DNA of 7,369 nt from Tidjanibacter sp. (GTDB lineage: Bacteria > Bacteroidota > Bacteroidia > Bacteroidales > Rikenellaceae). Below the pieces are notes generated by a model, which was given only the letters and a program-made list of their open reading frames with translations, was not told where the DNA came from and made no database searches. The stretch spans positions 1-7,369 of the forward strand of contig JAGBVY010000088.1 of the NCBI GenBank assembly GCA_017630115.1. The letters are read 5' to 3'. The translations under genes were made by a program, and so were the position numbers. Every line of letters begins with the position of its first letter. Positions within the stretch are counted from its first letter, which is position 1. This document shows, piece after piece, positions 1 to 6,463 of this stretch.

Positions 1-78
1 GATATTATTTTGTATCAAGAGTATCCATTCATAAATAAATGGAAGCAAAAATTGATTGAATTACAAGAACTACTATAA
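1..78 (+). CDS. C-terminal end of an unidentified reading frame, cut by the window edge
   Basis: Frame 1 is open from the first base to a TAA at 76-78 and gives 25 residues that begin DIILYQEYPF and end KLIELQELL. The end is rich in Lys, Glu, Gln and Leu and looks like a C-terminal amphipathic helix. No family can be recognised from so little. The stop overlaps an ATG by one base (TAATG, 76-80), which starts a 17-codon open stretch ending in TGA at 129-131. That arrangement would suit a two-gene operon whose second gene has decayed. A 25-codon open frame in AT-rich DNA can also arise by chance, so this may not be a real gene end. Confidence 0.3.
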   Translation, partial: DIILYQEYPFINKWKQKLIELQELL

Positions 79-182
79 TGATTGACGACTTTACCCGAGA
101 GTGGTTGTGTGGGATAGATAAAGAAAAGTGAGGCATCACCATTAAATTGTATATGGTATGAAGAATATTGTAAATCTTATAA

Positions 183-731
183 ATGATTACAGCAACAACC
201 TATTTCACTTTACGAGATTAGATTCTGCTGTGGGGGCACTATGCTGAGAGTGGCAATGGTGTATGTATTGTTTTTGACAAAGAAAAGTTAGAACAGCGTT
301 TGAAGTCTACTTTTCATAGTTGCCGGGAATGTTCAAAGATTATTTATGAACCAGGTATAACAAGCGCAGCTATTATGCAGAAGTCTGATGCGAAGAAGAA
401 ATCTGTAAAAGATTTATGGATTAAAAGAAATATGATATTTTTCACCAAGTCGATAGATTGGCAATATGAACAAGAATATCGATTTCTTGTCAAAAGCAGA
501 AAGGACGGCGAAGATAATCTTTCTATTGATGGTTGTGTAAAGGCTGTTATTATCTGTTCTCCAAAATTCAAAGGAGAGAAGGTAAAAAACTCTACATCCT
601 ATCAAGTGCTAAAAAATCAGCCACCCATACTCTGTTATCAACAGGCGTTGGGAAGCAAGCAGTTGATTTGCTATGAGGATGAGAGTAATGGTGGATTTCG
701 TGTGGATGATGTTTGGGGAATAGATATTTAG
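183..731 (+). pseudogene. DUF2971-family protein gene, interrupted by an in-frame TAG
   Basis: Frame 0 from an ATG at 183 to the TAG at 729-731 reads as one DUF2971-type protein with a single internal stop at 219-221. The family marks are a WGHYAESGNGVCIVFD stretch directly after that stop (231-278; the family typically has W-x-HYA followed by G-hC-h-FD), a WQYEQEYRF block (459-485; the family's W-x-YE-x-EYR) and an AVIICSPKF block near 543-569. The residues before the stop, YFTLRD, run smoothly into ILLWGHYA, so one base change (for example TCG to TAG) explains the break. No ATG or GTG lies in frame between the stop and the TTG at 300, and starting at 300 would lose the conserved HYA block. 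The usual N-terminal part of roughly 80-100 residues is missing. Frame 1 just upstream (130-183) encodes WYEEYCKSYK, which may be a frameshifted piece of it. The base composition is more AT-rich than in the genes downstream. The function of DUF2971 is not established; members are often found in accessory regions. Confidence 0.65.
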
Positions 732-734
732 CAA

Positions 735-749
735 TAACCTTTTAGGTTA
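735..749. repeat. Small perfect inverted repeat after the DUF2971 pseudogene
   Basis: TAACCT (735-740) and AGGTTA (744-749) are perfect reverse complements around a TTT spacer. The outer CAAT (732-735) and ATTG (751-754) could extend the stem past a two-base bulge. It begins four bases after the pseudogene stop and is the first of three hairpins in a row. Confidence 0.45.
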
Positions 750-756
750 CATTGAT

Positions 757-788
757 ACAAAAGGGGAGGCTCACAACCTCCCTTTTGT
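757..788 (+). terminator. Probable intrinsic terminator of the DUF2971 locus
   Basis: The left arm ACAAAAGGGGAGG (757-769) pairs with CCTCCCTTTTGT (777-788) across a 7-base loop, with one bulged G. The stem is GC-rich at the loop end. It carries four A on the left arm and four T on the right, the form of a rho-independent terminator that could work on both strands. It lies 26 bp after the DUF2971 stop. The T-run is short and is followed by GTGTGG, so efficiency is uncertain. Confidence 0.6.
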
Positions 789-819
789 GTGGTGGGTATT
801 AAAAAAGATACCCACCACA
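788..819. terminator. Second hairpin, stacked on the first; terminator or mRNA stabiliser
   Basis: TGTGGTGGGTAT (788-799) and ATACCCACCACA (808-819) form a perfect 12-bp stem with an 8-base loop containing six A. It shares base 788 with the preceding hairpin. On the plus strand no T-run follows, so a classical terminator is doubtful. It could be a backup structure, a 3' end stabiliser, or a protein-binding palindrome. Confidence 0.5.
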
Positions 820-841
820 TCACATAGGGTGAATAGTAGAC

Positions 842-855
842 GGTAGGCGGTAGGC
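842..855 (+). repeat. Two tandem copies of GGTAGGC
   Basis: The 7-mer GGTAGGC occurs at 842-848 and again at 849-855, in the leader region upstream of the porin gene. The repeat is short and may be chance, but it lies in otherwise non-coding DNA. I found no convincing Bacteroidota promoter (TTTG, then TAnnTTTG at about 19 bp) between 820 and 913. Confidence 0.35.
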
Positions 856-913
856 GCTTGACGACCATTGGCAAGCATTTTGCATCTACTTGGGCGATAA
901 CCATTAAATCAAA

Positions 914-2347
914 ATGCTTATGAAAAAACAATCTACACTCTTTTTGTCATTATTGGCGGTGGCACTTGTGGCAGCCCCTCTGGGTGCAGTGGCCCAACGT
1001 CATCATCATCACCACAACCGTAGCGCCAACTCACCCCTCAAAGCGCTCAACCAAGCAACCGACGTCAATCAATACGGTCAGACCGTTGGGGTCATCCCCC
1101 TTAGTGCCGAGTCGCAAGATGGTTTTCTGGTCTTTCAGAACAAGCAGGCCGACTATCGCATCTGGTTTGACATACGCGTGCAGACCGACGGAGCGGTATT
1201 CTGGGGTGCAACCGAAGGCGCAGACAAGATTGGCAACGGTGTGAGCATACGACGTGCGAGATTTGCAGTCAAGGGTCAGTTTCGCAAGGATTGGTATGGC
1301 GAACTGGATATGGACCTTGCCGACGGTGTGGTGGAGCTCAAAGATGCCTATATGCGATTTGACGGTATTGAGAATATGCAGCTCCAAGTGGGTAACTTCA
1401 AGGAGAACTTCTCCATATCGCGCAACACCACAAGTCGCTACCTCCAATTCATCGAGCGCCCTATGGCCGTAGCCTTTGCTCCCTCGCGCCACATAGGTCT
1501 GCAAGCCAAATATGAATTGCCTGTAATCTGGGCCGCCCTCGGTGCCTTCTTCCAACCCGTAGATGGCGCTGAGACACGCACCAACGTAGAGGACAACAAC
1601 AAAGACTTCGGCAACAGCACCGGATACTCCTTCACAGGTAAAGTGGTACTCCGCCCTCTATTTGAACTCGAAGATGCCTCGCTCCACATAGGTTTTGCAG
1701 CCTCCTACCGCACACCCAAAGCCGACCTCTCGCCCAATCGCTACGGCAGTATTCGTATCTCCTCGCGCAACGCCACCATTGTCAATCGCAAGAAATATCT
1801 CGACACTGGCTACATCCCCGACGTGAACTTCGAGATGATGTACACAGCCGAACTTGCGGGCCACTACAAGGGTCTGCGTTGGGAGGCCGCCTACCTGAAA
1901 GACGACGTACACATCGACGAGCACGTTAGCGACAGCCCCACCAAGCACTTCTGGGGTGTCTATGCACAAGCTGGCGTACTACTCTTTGGTGGCGAGCAAC
2001 ACTACGATGCTGGTGGCGCAAAATACACGCGCATAACTCCCGGACGCAGTTGGGGCGACATTGAGCTATGTGCTCGCTACGACCGCCTCGACCTCGACAG
2101 CGCCAACATCTACGGCGGTGCTGCCAACGGCTGGACTGTGGGTGTAAACTACTGGGTAAACAGCAACATCAAGATGATGCTCAACTACCAATACGTCAAA
2201 AACAACCGCTACGCCAACGGCAATGGCAAGCTCAACATTGGCAAAGATGCCGCAGGTATGCCAACCACCAACCCTGCCGACGTTGTGGGCAACAAGAGTG
2301 GCGTAGGCTACAATATGATGGCTTGTAGGTTTGAGATTAACTTCTAA
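914..2347 (+). CDS. Outer-membrane porin, phosphate-selective porin O/P (OprO/OprP) family
   Basis: The 477-residue product has a Sec signal peptide: Lys-Lys at 4-5, a Leu/Ala-rich core, and an AVA cleavage site before Gln28. Residues from about 80 to the end read as a beta-barrel. Family-typical blocks are RIWFDIRVQTDG (82-93), SIRRARFAVKGQF (111-123), WYGELDMDLADG (127-138), then LKDAYMRFD and LQVGNFKENF. The protein ends in FEINF, with the terminal Phe that serves as the signal for the BAM complex. Such porins form channels for small anions in Pseudomonas; in Bacteroidota the substrate is usually unknown, so phosphate selectivity is not established here. Two starts are possible, ATG at 914 (MLMKKQ) and ATG at 920 (MKKQ); the second is more typical of a signal peptide, and the mature protein is the same. 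Five His in a row follow the cleavage site. The gene is flanked by hairpins and is probably transcribed alone. Confidence 0.9.
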   Translation: MLMKKQSTLFLSLLAVALVAAPLGAVAQRHHHHHNRSANSPLKALNQATDVNQYGQTVGVIPLSAESQDGFLVFQNKQADYRIWFDIRVQTDGAVFWGATEGADKIGNGVSIRRARFAVKGQFRKDWYGELDMDLADGVVELKDAYMRFDGIENMQLQVGNFKENFSISRNTTSRYLQFIERPMAVAFAPSRHIGLQAKYELPVIWAALGAFFQPVDGAETRTNVEDNNKDFGNSTGYSFTGKVVLRPLFELEDASLHIGFAASYRTPKADLSPNRYGSIRISSRNATIVNRKKYLDTGYIPDVNFEMMYTAELAGHYKGLRWEAAYLKDDVHIDEHVSDSPTKHFWGVYAQAGVLLFGGEQHYDAGGAKYTRITPGRSWGDIELCARYDRLDLDSANIYGGAANGWTVGVNYWVNSNIKMMLNYQYVKNNRYANGNGKLNIGKDAAGMPTTNPADVVGNKSGVGYNMMACRFEINF

Positions 2348-2384
2348 AAAAATATGCAACCCGCCTGTGGGTTGCATATTTTTT
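2347..2384. terminator. Bidirectional intrinsic terminator between convergent genes
   Basis: AAAAAATATGCAACCC (2347-2362) and GGGTTGCATATTTTTT (2369-2384) are exact reverse complements, giving a 16-bp stem with a 6-base loop. The A-run on the left and T-run on the right give a U-tract on either strand. The stem starts on the last base of the porin TAA stop. The other end lies 26 bp beyond the stop of the convergent DUF5606 gene. It should terminate both transcripts. Confidence 0.92.
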
Positions 2385-2410
2385 CATAGAACGTCTAAAC
2401 GACCTAAGTC

Positions 2411-2839
2411 CTACTCTTCGGCCTCGGCAGCCTCTGCCTCGGGCTCCTCAATGGAGAAGTCGGTCATACCGGCCTTTACCATAAGGTTGAACCACTGGCA
2501 CACCTTACGCATATCCGAAAGGTGGAAACGCTCCCTATCGTATGTGGGCAACACCTCGTCGAACAACGAGCGAATCTCCACCTCGGAGGCTTTGTGCGAA
2601 AGGGTCTGCTCGCCAGAGGTGTGTTTATAGAGGTTGGTCATCACCTCGCTAAGGCTTACGTCGGAGTCCTCGGTAAAGATGCTAATCTCAGCCAAGGAGC
2701 TTACCCTCGAATGAGTGCCCGAAAAGTTTTTGCGTTTGCCATCAATAAGGCTCTCGGCAATGACGCCATTGCGACTACCGGCAATGTAGTGATACAAACC
2801 GGGCTCGCCCGAAATTGCCAAAATGTCTCTCAGTTTCAT
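2411..2839 (-). CDS. DUF5606-family protein
   Basis: This is a 142-residue protein of a family found in Bacteroidota with no established function. The family pattern is clear at the N-terminus: DILAISGEPGLY (5-16), RNGVIAESLIDGKR (23-36) and HSRVSSLAEISIFTED (43-58). This region is predicted to be beta-rich. A helical part follows, with FDEVLPTYDRERFHLSDMRK (93-112) and WFNLM. The tail from about 130 is almost only Glu, Ala and Pro, so it is acidic and probably disordered. There is no signal peptide or membrane segment, so the protein is probably cytoplasmic. The start is ATG at 2839. The gene lies 51 bp downstream of the OstA-like gene on the same strand, close enough for read-through, though the gap also holds a weak promoter candidate. 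It ends in TAG and shares the bidirectional terminator with the porin gene. The family call is confident; the role is not known. Confidence 0.85.
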   Translation of the reverse strand: MKLRDILAISGEPGLYHYIAGSRNGVIAESLIDGKRKNFSGTHSRVSSLAEISIFTEDSDVSLSEVMTNLYKHTSGEQTLSHKASEVEIRSLFDEVLPTYDRERFHLSDMRKVCQWFNLMVKAGMTDFSIEEPEAEAAEAEE

Positions 2840-2856
2840 AATCTACTCTCTAATTT

Positions 2857-2885
2857 GATATATTTAATAAATTGTTGTTTACAAA
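2857..2885 (-). promoter_or_regulatory. Weak candidate promoter for the DUF5606 gene
   Basis: On the minus strand, TTTG (2885-2882) is followed after 19 bp by TATATCAA (2862-2855). The TTTG and the spacing fit the Bacteroidota -33/-7 pattern, but the -7 box matches only TAnnT of TAnnTTTG. The gap is very AT-rich, so a chance match is likely. If used, transcription would start roughly 10 bases before the ATG at 2839. Confidence 0.22.
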
Positions 2886-2890
2886 GTAAG

Positions 2891-5074
2891 TTACTTATCC
2901 TTGACCCTCTCAATGAAGTCCTTAGCCAAGTCAGAGATGTCGTCGTCCCTATCGGCCCAGCTACCTCCCGCCACAAGCGACTCGCGATGGCGCTCGATGG
3001 AGTAGGTTATTGGGAACTGGGGGCGTTTCATTGCCATATACCTATCTCTCTCCGAAGGATTGACTATCCACTCGCCCATAATCTCCTCGGCGGTAGGTTT
3101 CTTTTCTATGTACCAAACAAAGTTGGGCATAATCTGCGGTTGGTCGGCAGGAATCTTATCCATAGGATAGATTGAATATACAGGGTTGCCACGATACATA
3201 ATACCATCTACGGTATTGTTCTCGATGAAGAATGTCATATCGGCAGCCTCAGCCACCAAATATCCCGTCAGGGCACCATCCGAGTCATCGACCATATAAT
3301 AGTATGTTTGGGCATTACCCACAACGTTAGTAAGGTACATAACGCCATCTTGGTCGAACAACGACTCAATGGTTTTGCCCGCCACCTGATTGTAGCGAGT
3401 AGCGTCAATCTCCGAACTCATCAAAGGATTGCCCTCTGAGAACAAGACACGATAGGGTTTTTGGTTGCGCGTATAGACATCGGCTCTCTCGCTGGCAATC
3501 TGGTTTAACTCGTTCCACATAACACTATTCTTATGCAGCTGAGCCGTTGAGTCTGCCGAGAACATCAGCATAGAGTCGCAAATACCTTGGAAATCGGTCC
3601 TAAATACCTTCACATTCCTAAGTCCCAACATTATCCTATTGCGTCCATTACTATTATTGGGTGCTATGCTATCGGTTGCAAGCAAGTCAGGCGTAGTTGC
3701 AGCCAAGCTGTCGGTTGGGCTCATTGCAAGGCTATCACGCATAGGAAGAGCAAGCGAATCGGCCGAAGCCATAGCAGTGCTATCGACCTGAGGCTTTGTG
3801 AGAGCCAAGAGGGTGCTATCTACCCTACCCCAGAGCGCCCTGAGGCTATCCTCCTGAGGCTCGGCGGTGTGCTGTCTTTTCCAACCTTCAAGACTATCAA
3901 TTAGTTGTTTGCGTTGCTCGGCAGCAGCCGTAGCAATACTATCGGCCACAAACTTATCTCTGGCGGCCTTAACGACAGCCATACTATCGGCTATGCGTTT
4001 GTCGATGATAGCTTGCGCCTTAGCAGCCAACTCCTCAGCAAGGGTGGCCGAGTCGGGACGAGTGAGGGTACAATATCCGAGCGAGTCAATCAGATAGACA
4101 TACATCGAATCGGAGCGCATATAGACCGTATCGCCCGTACCGTTGCCATCGCTATCGGCAAATGACATATAGGCAGGCATCTGCGTCAGGAACGTATCGC
4201 CGGTGGAGTCGTCGTAATTGCCGTAGTGGCCAAAAATAACACTCTTATGCTCCTCGTCGCGTATTTGAGCATTGTGTTTGAGCTCAATGAATTGCACCAA
4301 CTCGTGATAGTCCACCGTATCGGCCCACATCTCCTGATTCTCGCCCATAACATAGGCATTTGAGCGGAAGATGTAGCGTTGCTCTTTATTGTGATACTCG
4401 CCATTGTCGGAGGCCAAAATCTCTCCATCGTTTTTCCAAGTGACACTGCGGGTGAAATACTTAGCCACCTCCATCTCTGAGTTGTAGTTCACCGAGTCGG
4501 ACTTCATCTGGTAGGTCTCGTTCTTCATTTCCACCCTATCCACGCCAACAAGTTCGTCTAAGTCGGCATAGAAATATCCCTTCTCCGACTCCATCGTATT
4601 GGCGCCATTGGAGAAAGTTCCTCCGCCATAGAAGTGGCCAATGTTGTCGGCCGTATTGAACACAAGATTGTAGGTATAGAGCGTCGCATCCTTATTGAGC
4701 ACCTTTACAAGTGGCGAAAAGACTCTTGCCTCGGCATTGTCACGGCTATATTCAGCCCTATCGCCGTAGATGTAGGTGTCGTCTTTCTTGATGATAACAT
4801 TGCCAAAGCAACTCATCTCTCGTTCGCTATAACGCACCATACTATCGCACGTTATCACAGCGCCGTTGTGGTACAACACCACATCACCCGTTAGGGCGTA
4901 ACCAGTGGTGTCGCCAACAGGCACAGGGCGTGTGCGACGCGACTTAATATCTACCGGAGTAAGCTCCTTGCCTTCGGCATTGCGTCTTTTTTCCTGAGCC
5001 TGCAATGTAGCCAAGCTTGCCCCCAAGGTGAGTGCAAGCGACAAGAGCAGAAGTATTTTGGATTGGGTTTTCAA
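2891..5074 (-). CDS. OstA-like protein, probable periplasmic LPS-transport component (LptA/OstA family)
   Basis: The 727-residue product opens with a signal peptide (Lys at 2 and 6, a Leu-rich core, then LQAQ near residue 27). Residues about 55-330 and 480-640 are built of short beta repeats typical of OstA-like proteins, for example YALTGDVVLYHNGAVITCDS (59-78), CFGNVIIKKDDTYIYGDRAE (89-108) and NVKVFRTDFQGICDSM (487-502). In the LptA/OstA fold such strands stack into a groove that shields the lipid part of LPS as it crosses the periplasm; this role is inferred here. Residues about 341-475 interrupt the repeats with a low-complexity segment rich in Asp-Ser pairs. No outer-membrane barrel like that of LptD is evident. 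The start is a TTG at 5074, two bases after the surA-like stop. In frame upstream only GTA and GCC separate it from a TAA, and no internal ATG precedes residue 79, so the TTG start seems obligatory. This points to translational coupling with the upstream gene. Confidence 0.85.
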   Translation of the reverse strand: MKTQSKILLLLSLALTLGASLATLQAQEKRRNAEGKELTPVDIKSRRTRPVPVGDTTGYALTGDVVLYHNGAVITCDSMVRYSEREMSCFGNVIIKKDDTYIYGDRAEYSRDNAEARVFSPLVKVLNKDATLYTYNLVFNTADNIGHFYGGGTFSNGANTMESEKGYFYADLDELVGVDRVEMKNETYQMKSDSVNYNSEMEVAKYFTRSVTWKNDGEILASDNGEYHNKEQRYIFRSNAYVMGENQEMWADTVDYHELVQFIELKHNAQIRDEEHKSVIFGHYGNYDDSTGDTFLTQMPAYMSFADSDGNGTGDTVYMRSDSMYVYLIDSLGYCTLTRPDSATLAEELAAKAQAIIDKRIADSMAVVKAARDKFVADSIATAAAEQRKQLIDSLEGWKRQHTAEPQEDSLRALWGRVDSTLLALTKPQVDSTAMASADSLALPMRDSLAMSPTDSLAATTPDLLATDSIAPNNSNGRNRIMLGLRNVKVFRTDFQGICDSMLMFSADSTAQLHKNSVMWNELNQIASERADVYTRNQKPYRVLFSEGNPLMSSEIDATRYNQVAGKTIESLFDQDGVMYLTNVVGNAQTYYYMVDDSDGALTGYLVAEAADMTFFIENNTVDGIMYRGNPVYSIYPMDKIPADQPQIMPNFVWYIEKKPTAEEIMGEWIVNPSERDRYMAMKRPQFPITYSIERHRESLVAGGSWADRDDDISDLAKDFIERVKDK
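3650..4054 (-). repeat. Asp-Ser-rich insert inside the OstA-like protein
   Basis: Residues about 341-475 of the OstA-like protein hold 11 Asp-Ser pairs, most followed by Leu, Ile, Met or Thr and then Ala. Spacing is 15, 15 and 16 residues in the first half and exactly 8, 8, 8 near 431-455. The clearest part is a run of 8-residue units ADSLALPM, RDSLAMSP, TDSLAATT, then a diverged PDLLATDS (residues 438-469, bases 3668-3763). The first half is rich in Ala, Lys and Glu and is probably helical; the second half, with Pro and Thr, is probably extended. Confidence 0.75.
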
Positions 5075-5076
5075 GG

Positions 5077-6459
5077 CTACTTAATCCACTTTTTATTCTC
5101 AAACTCAGAGGTGTCCATAACAGGATCGATGCGGATATACATAGCATCAATTTTCTTATTGAGCCACTTCTCAAACTCCTCCTGCTGCTTGTTTTGCAGG
5201 GCAATCTGCTCAATCTGCAAGTAGTCGTTGGCAAGGCTTGCTGTGTGGGCGGGGATGATGTCGATGAGTTTGATGAGTTTTGTCAGCGTATTACCCCTCA
5301 TATCAGCGCTCTGGAAGGGTGCCGACATATCGCCGGGTTTCAGACCACGCATATAGGAGTAGTCACGCCCCAAGTCCTCCTTATAGAAAGCCGTGCGCGA
5401 GTAGCTCGTATCGTTAGCTCCATAGACCTCCAACAATTCGTGATTGGTAACAAGACCACCATTTTGCTTGGAGTACTTATCGTCCGAATGATCCAAAGCG
5501 GCCTGCTCGAAAGTAATCCTCTGCTCGGAAATCTCGTTGCGGAGGCTATCGAGGAACTTCAAATCGTCGGCCAACTCGAAGTCGGTAAAGGTGGGACGCA
5601 ACAAGATGTGGCGGCACTTATACTGCTCGCCCTTCTTGTCGATAAGTTGAATGATATGATAGCCATAGACAGTCTCTACCACACCCGAAATCTGGTTGGG
5701 TTGGAGCTTAGAGAGTGCGTCGGCAAATGGTTTTTCGAGCTGAGCCAACTCCATATAGTCCATCTCGCCACCCTGCAATGCGCTACCAGGGTCCATCGAA
5801 TACATACGAGCCAACATATCGAACCTCGTACCGCCAATAACCCTCTCGCGCATCTCCAACAAGCGTTCGCGTGTGCGTTGCTTGGCCTGAGTGGTCGAAG
5901 AGGGAAACTTGGTGATTTGCGAATAGACATACTGTTCGGGAACTATGGGCAGCATATCCGAGCGCAACGAGTTGTAGAACCTCTCCACCTCACCGGGGGT
6001 GATTGTCACAGCATTCATAATTGAGCCTTGCATCATCTGAGCATACTGACCCTCCTCGGCCATACGGCGCATATCGGCCTTAATCTCAAAGACAGGCTTA
6101 CCCTCGCGCTCCTCCAAAGCCGATATGGAGCCAGCGTCGGCAATCATAGCCTCCACCCTCTGGTCCACATTTTCCGACACACTCATTGTGTTAATCTCGA
6201 TAGAGTCGATAAGGGCCTGATTGTAGAGCAGTTTTTGCATCAACAGGCTCTCCAAAGCCTCGCTCATAGCGTCGCGGTCGGAGGTATAGCCACGCTCCTT
6301 GCGCTGGGCCAAAATCTGCTTACTATAATCCACAACATCGGAGTAGAGAATGGCCGAATTACCAACCACCGCCACAACCTTATCGGCCACCATCATCTGG
6401 GCTTTCAGTGGCGACGCTGCCAAAAGTGACCAAAGTGCCACTAAAATCAATTTTCTCAT
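5077..6459 (-). CDS. surA: SurA-like periplasmic chaperone and peptidyl-prolyl isomerase with two parvulin domains
   Basis: The 460-residue product has a signal peptide (MRKLILVALW, then ASPLKAQ) that ends near residue 21. Next comes a SurA-N-type segment, VADKVVAVVGNSAILYSDV (24-42), and a helical chaperone region to about 170. The first parvulin domain (about 177-275) has QGGEMDYMEL and the family's Gly-Tyr-His-Ile-Ile strand (266-270). The second (about 280-400) has CRHILLRP, DDKYSKQNGGLV and LKPGDMSAPF. A C-terminal helix follows. The family binds unfolded outer-membrane proteins in the periplasm and hands them to the BAM complex. I prefer ATG at 6459, four bases after the upstream stop, over the in-frame TTG at 6483, which overlaps the upstream gene and puts extra charged residues before the signal peptide. 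The OstA-like gene starts two bases after its TAG stop. The symbol surA is used in the broad Bacteroidota sense; it is not shown to be the sole orthologue of E. coli SurA. Confidence 0.9.
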   Translation of the reverse strand: MRKLILVALWSLLAASPLKAQMMVADKVVAVVGNSAILYSDVVDYSKQILAQRKERGYTSDRDAMSEALESLLMQKLLYNQALIDSIEINTMSVSENVDQRVEAMIADAGSISALEEREGKPVFEIKADMRRMAEEGQYAQMMQGSIMNAVTITPGEVERFYNSLRSDMLPIVPEQYVYSQITKFPSSTTQAKQRTRERLLEMRERVIGGTRFDMLARMYSMDPGSALQGGEMDYMELAQLEKPFADALSKLQPNQISGVVETVYGYHIIQLIDKKGEQYKCRHILLRPTFTDFELADDLKFLDSLRNEISEQRITFEQAALDHSDDKYSKQNGGLVTNHELLEVYGANDTSYSRTAFYKEDLGRDYSYMRGLKPGDMSAPFQSADMRGNTLTKLIKLIDIIPAHTASLANDYLQIEQIALQNKQQEEFEKWLNKKIDAMYIRIDPVMDTSEFENKKWIK

Positions 6460-6463
6460 TGTT

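Noticed and set aside
300..731. An intact 143-residue gene starting with TTG at 300
   Set aside because: The conserved W-x-HYA and GVCIVFD blocks of DUF2971 lie in the same frame just upstream, so this start would remove part of the domain. It is better read as the 3' part of a broken gene.
183..731. TAG read as an amino acid (recoded genetic code)
   Set aside because: TAG ends the DUF5606, surA-like and lipoprotein genes at the expected family lengths and closes the DUF2971 frame itself, so it acts as a normal stop here.
856..892. Alternative hairpins upstream of the porin (GCTTG with CAAGC; CAAG with CTTG), as a possible attenuator or riboswitch
   Set aside because: The stems are only 4-5 bp with long loops, no T-run follows, and no known riboswitch core is visible.
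1031..1555. Minus-strand open frame of 174 codons within the porin gene
   Set aside because: The plus strand encodes a complete, well-matched OprO/P porin there. The antisense product shows no motif.
2522..3175. Plus-strand open frame of 217 codons
   Set aside because: It lies antisense across the DUF5606 gene and the end of the OstA-like gene, both with clear family features. Its translation shows no recognisable domain.
5032..6024. Plus-strand open frame of 330 codons
   Set aside because: It is antisense to the surA-like gene. Its Leu/Ile/His-rich translation is typical of a reverse-frame shadow and has no membrane-protein layout or family motif.
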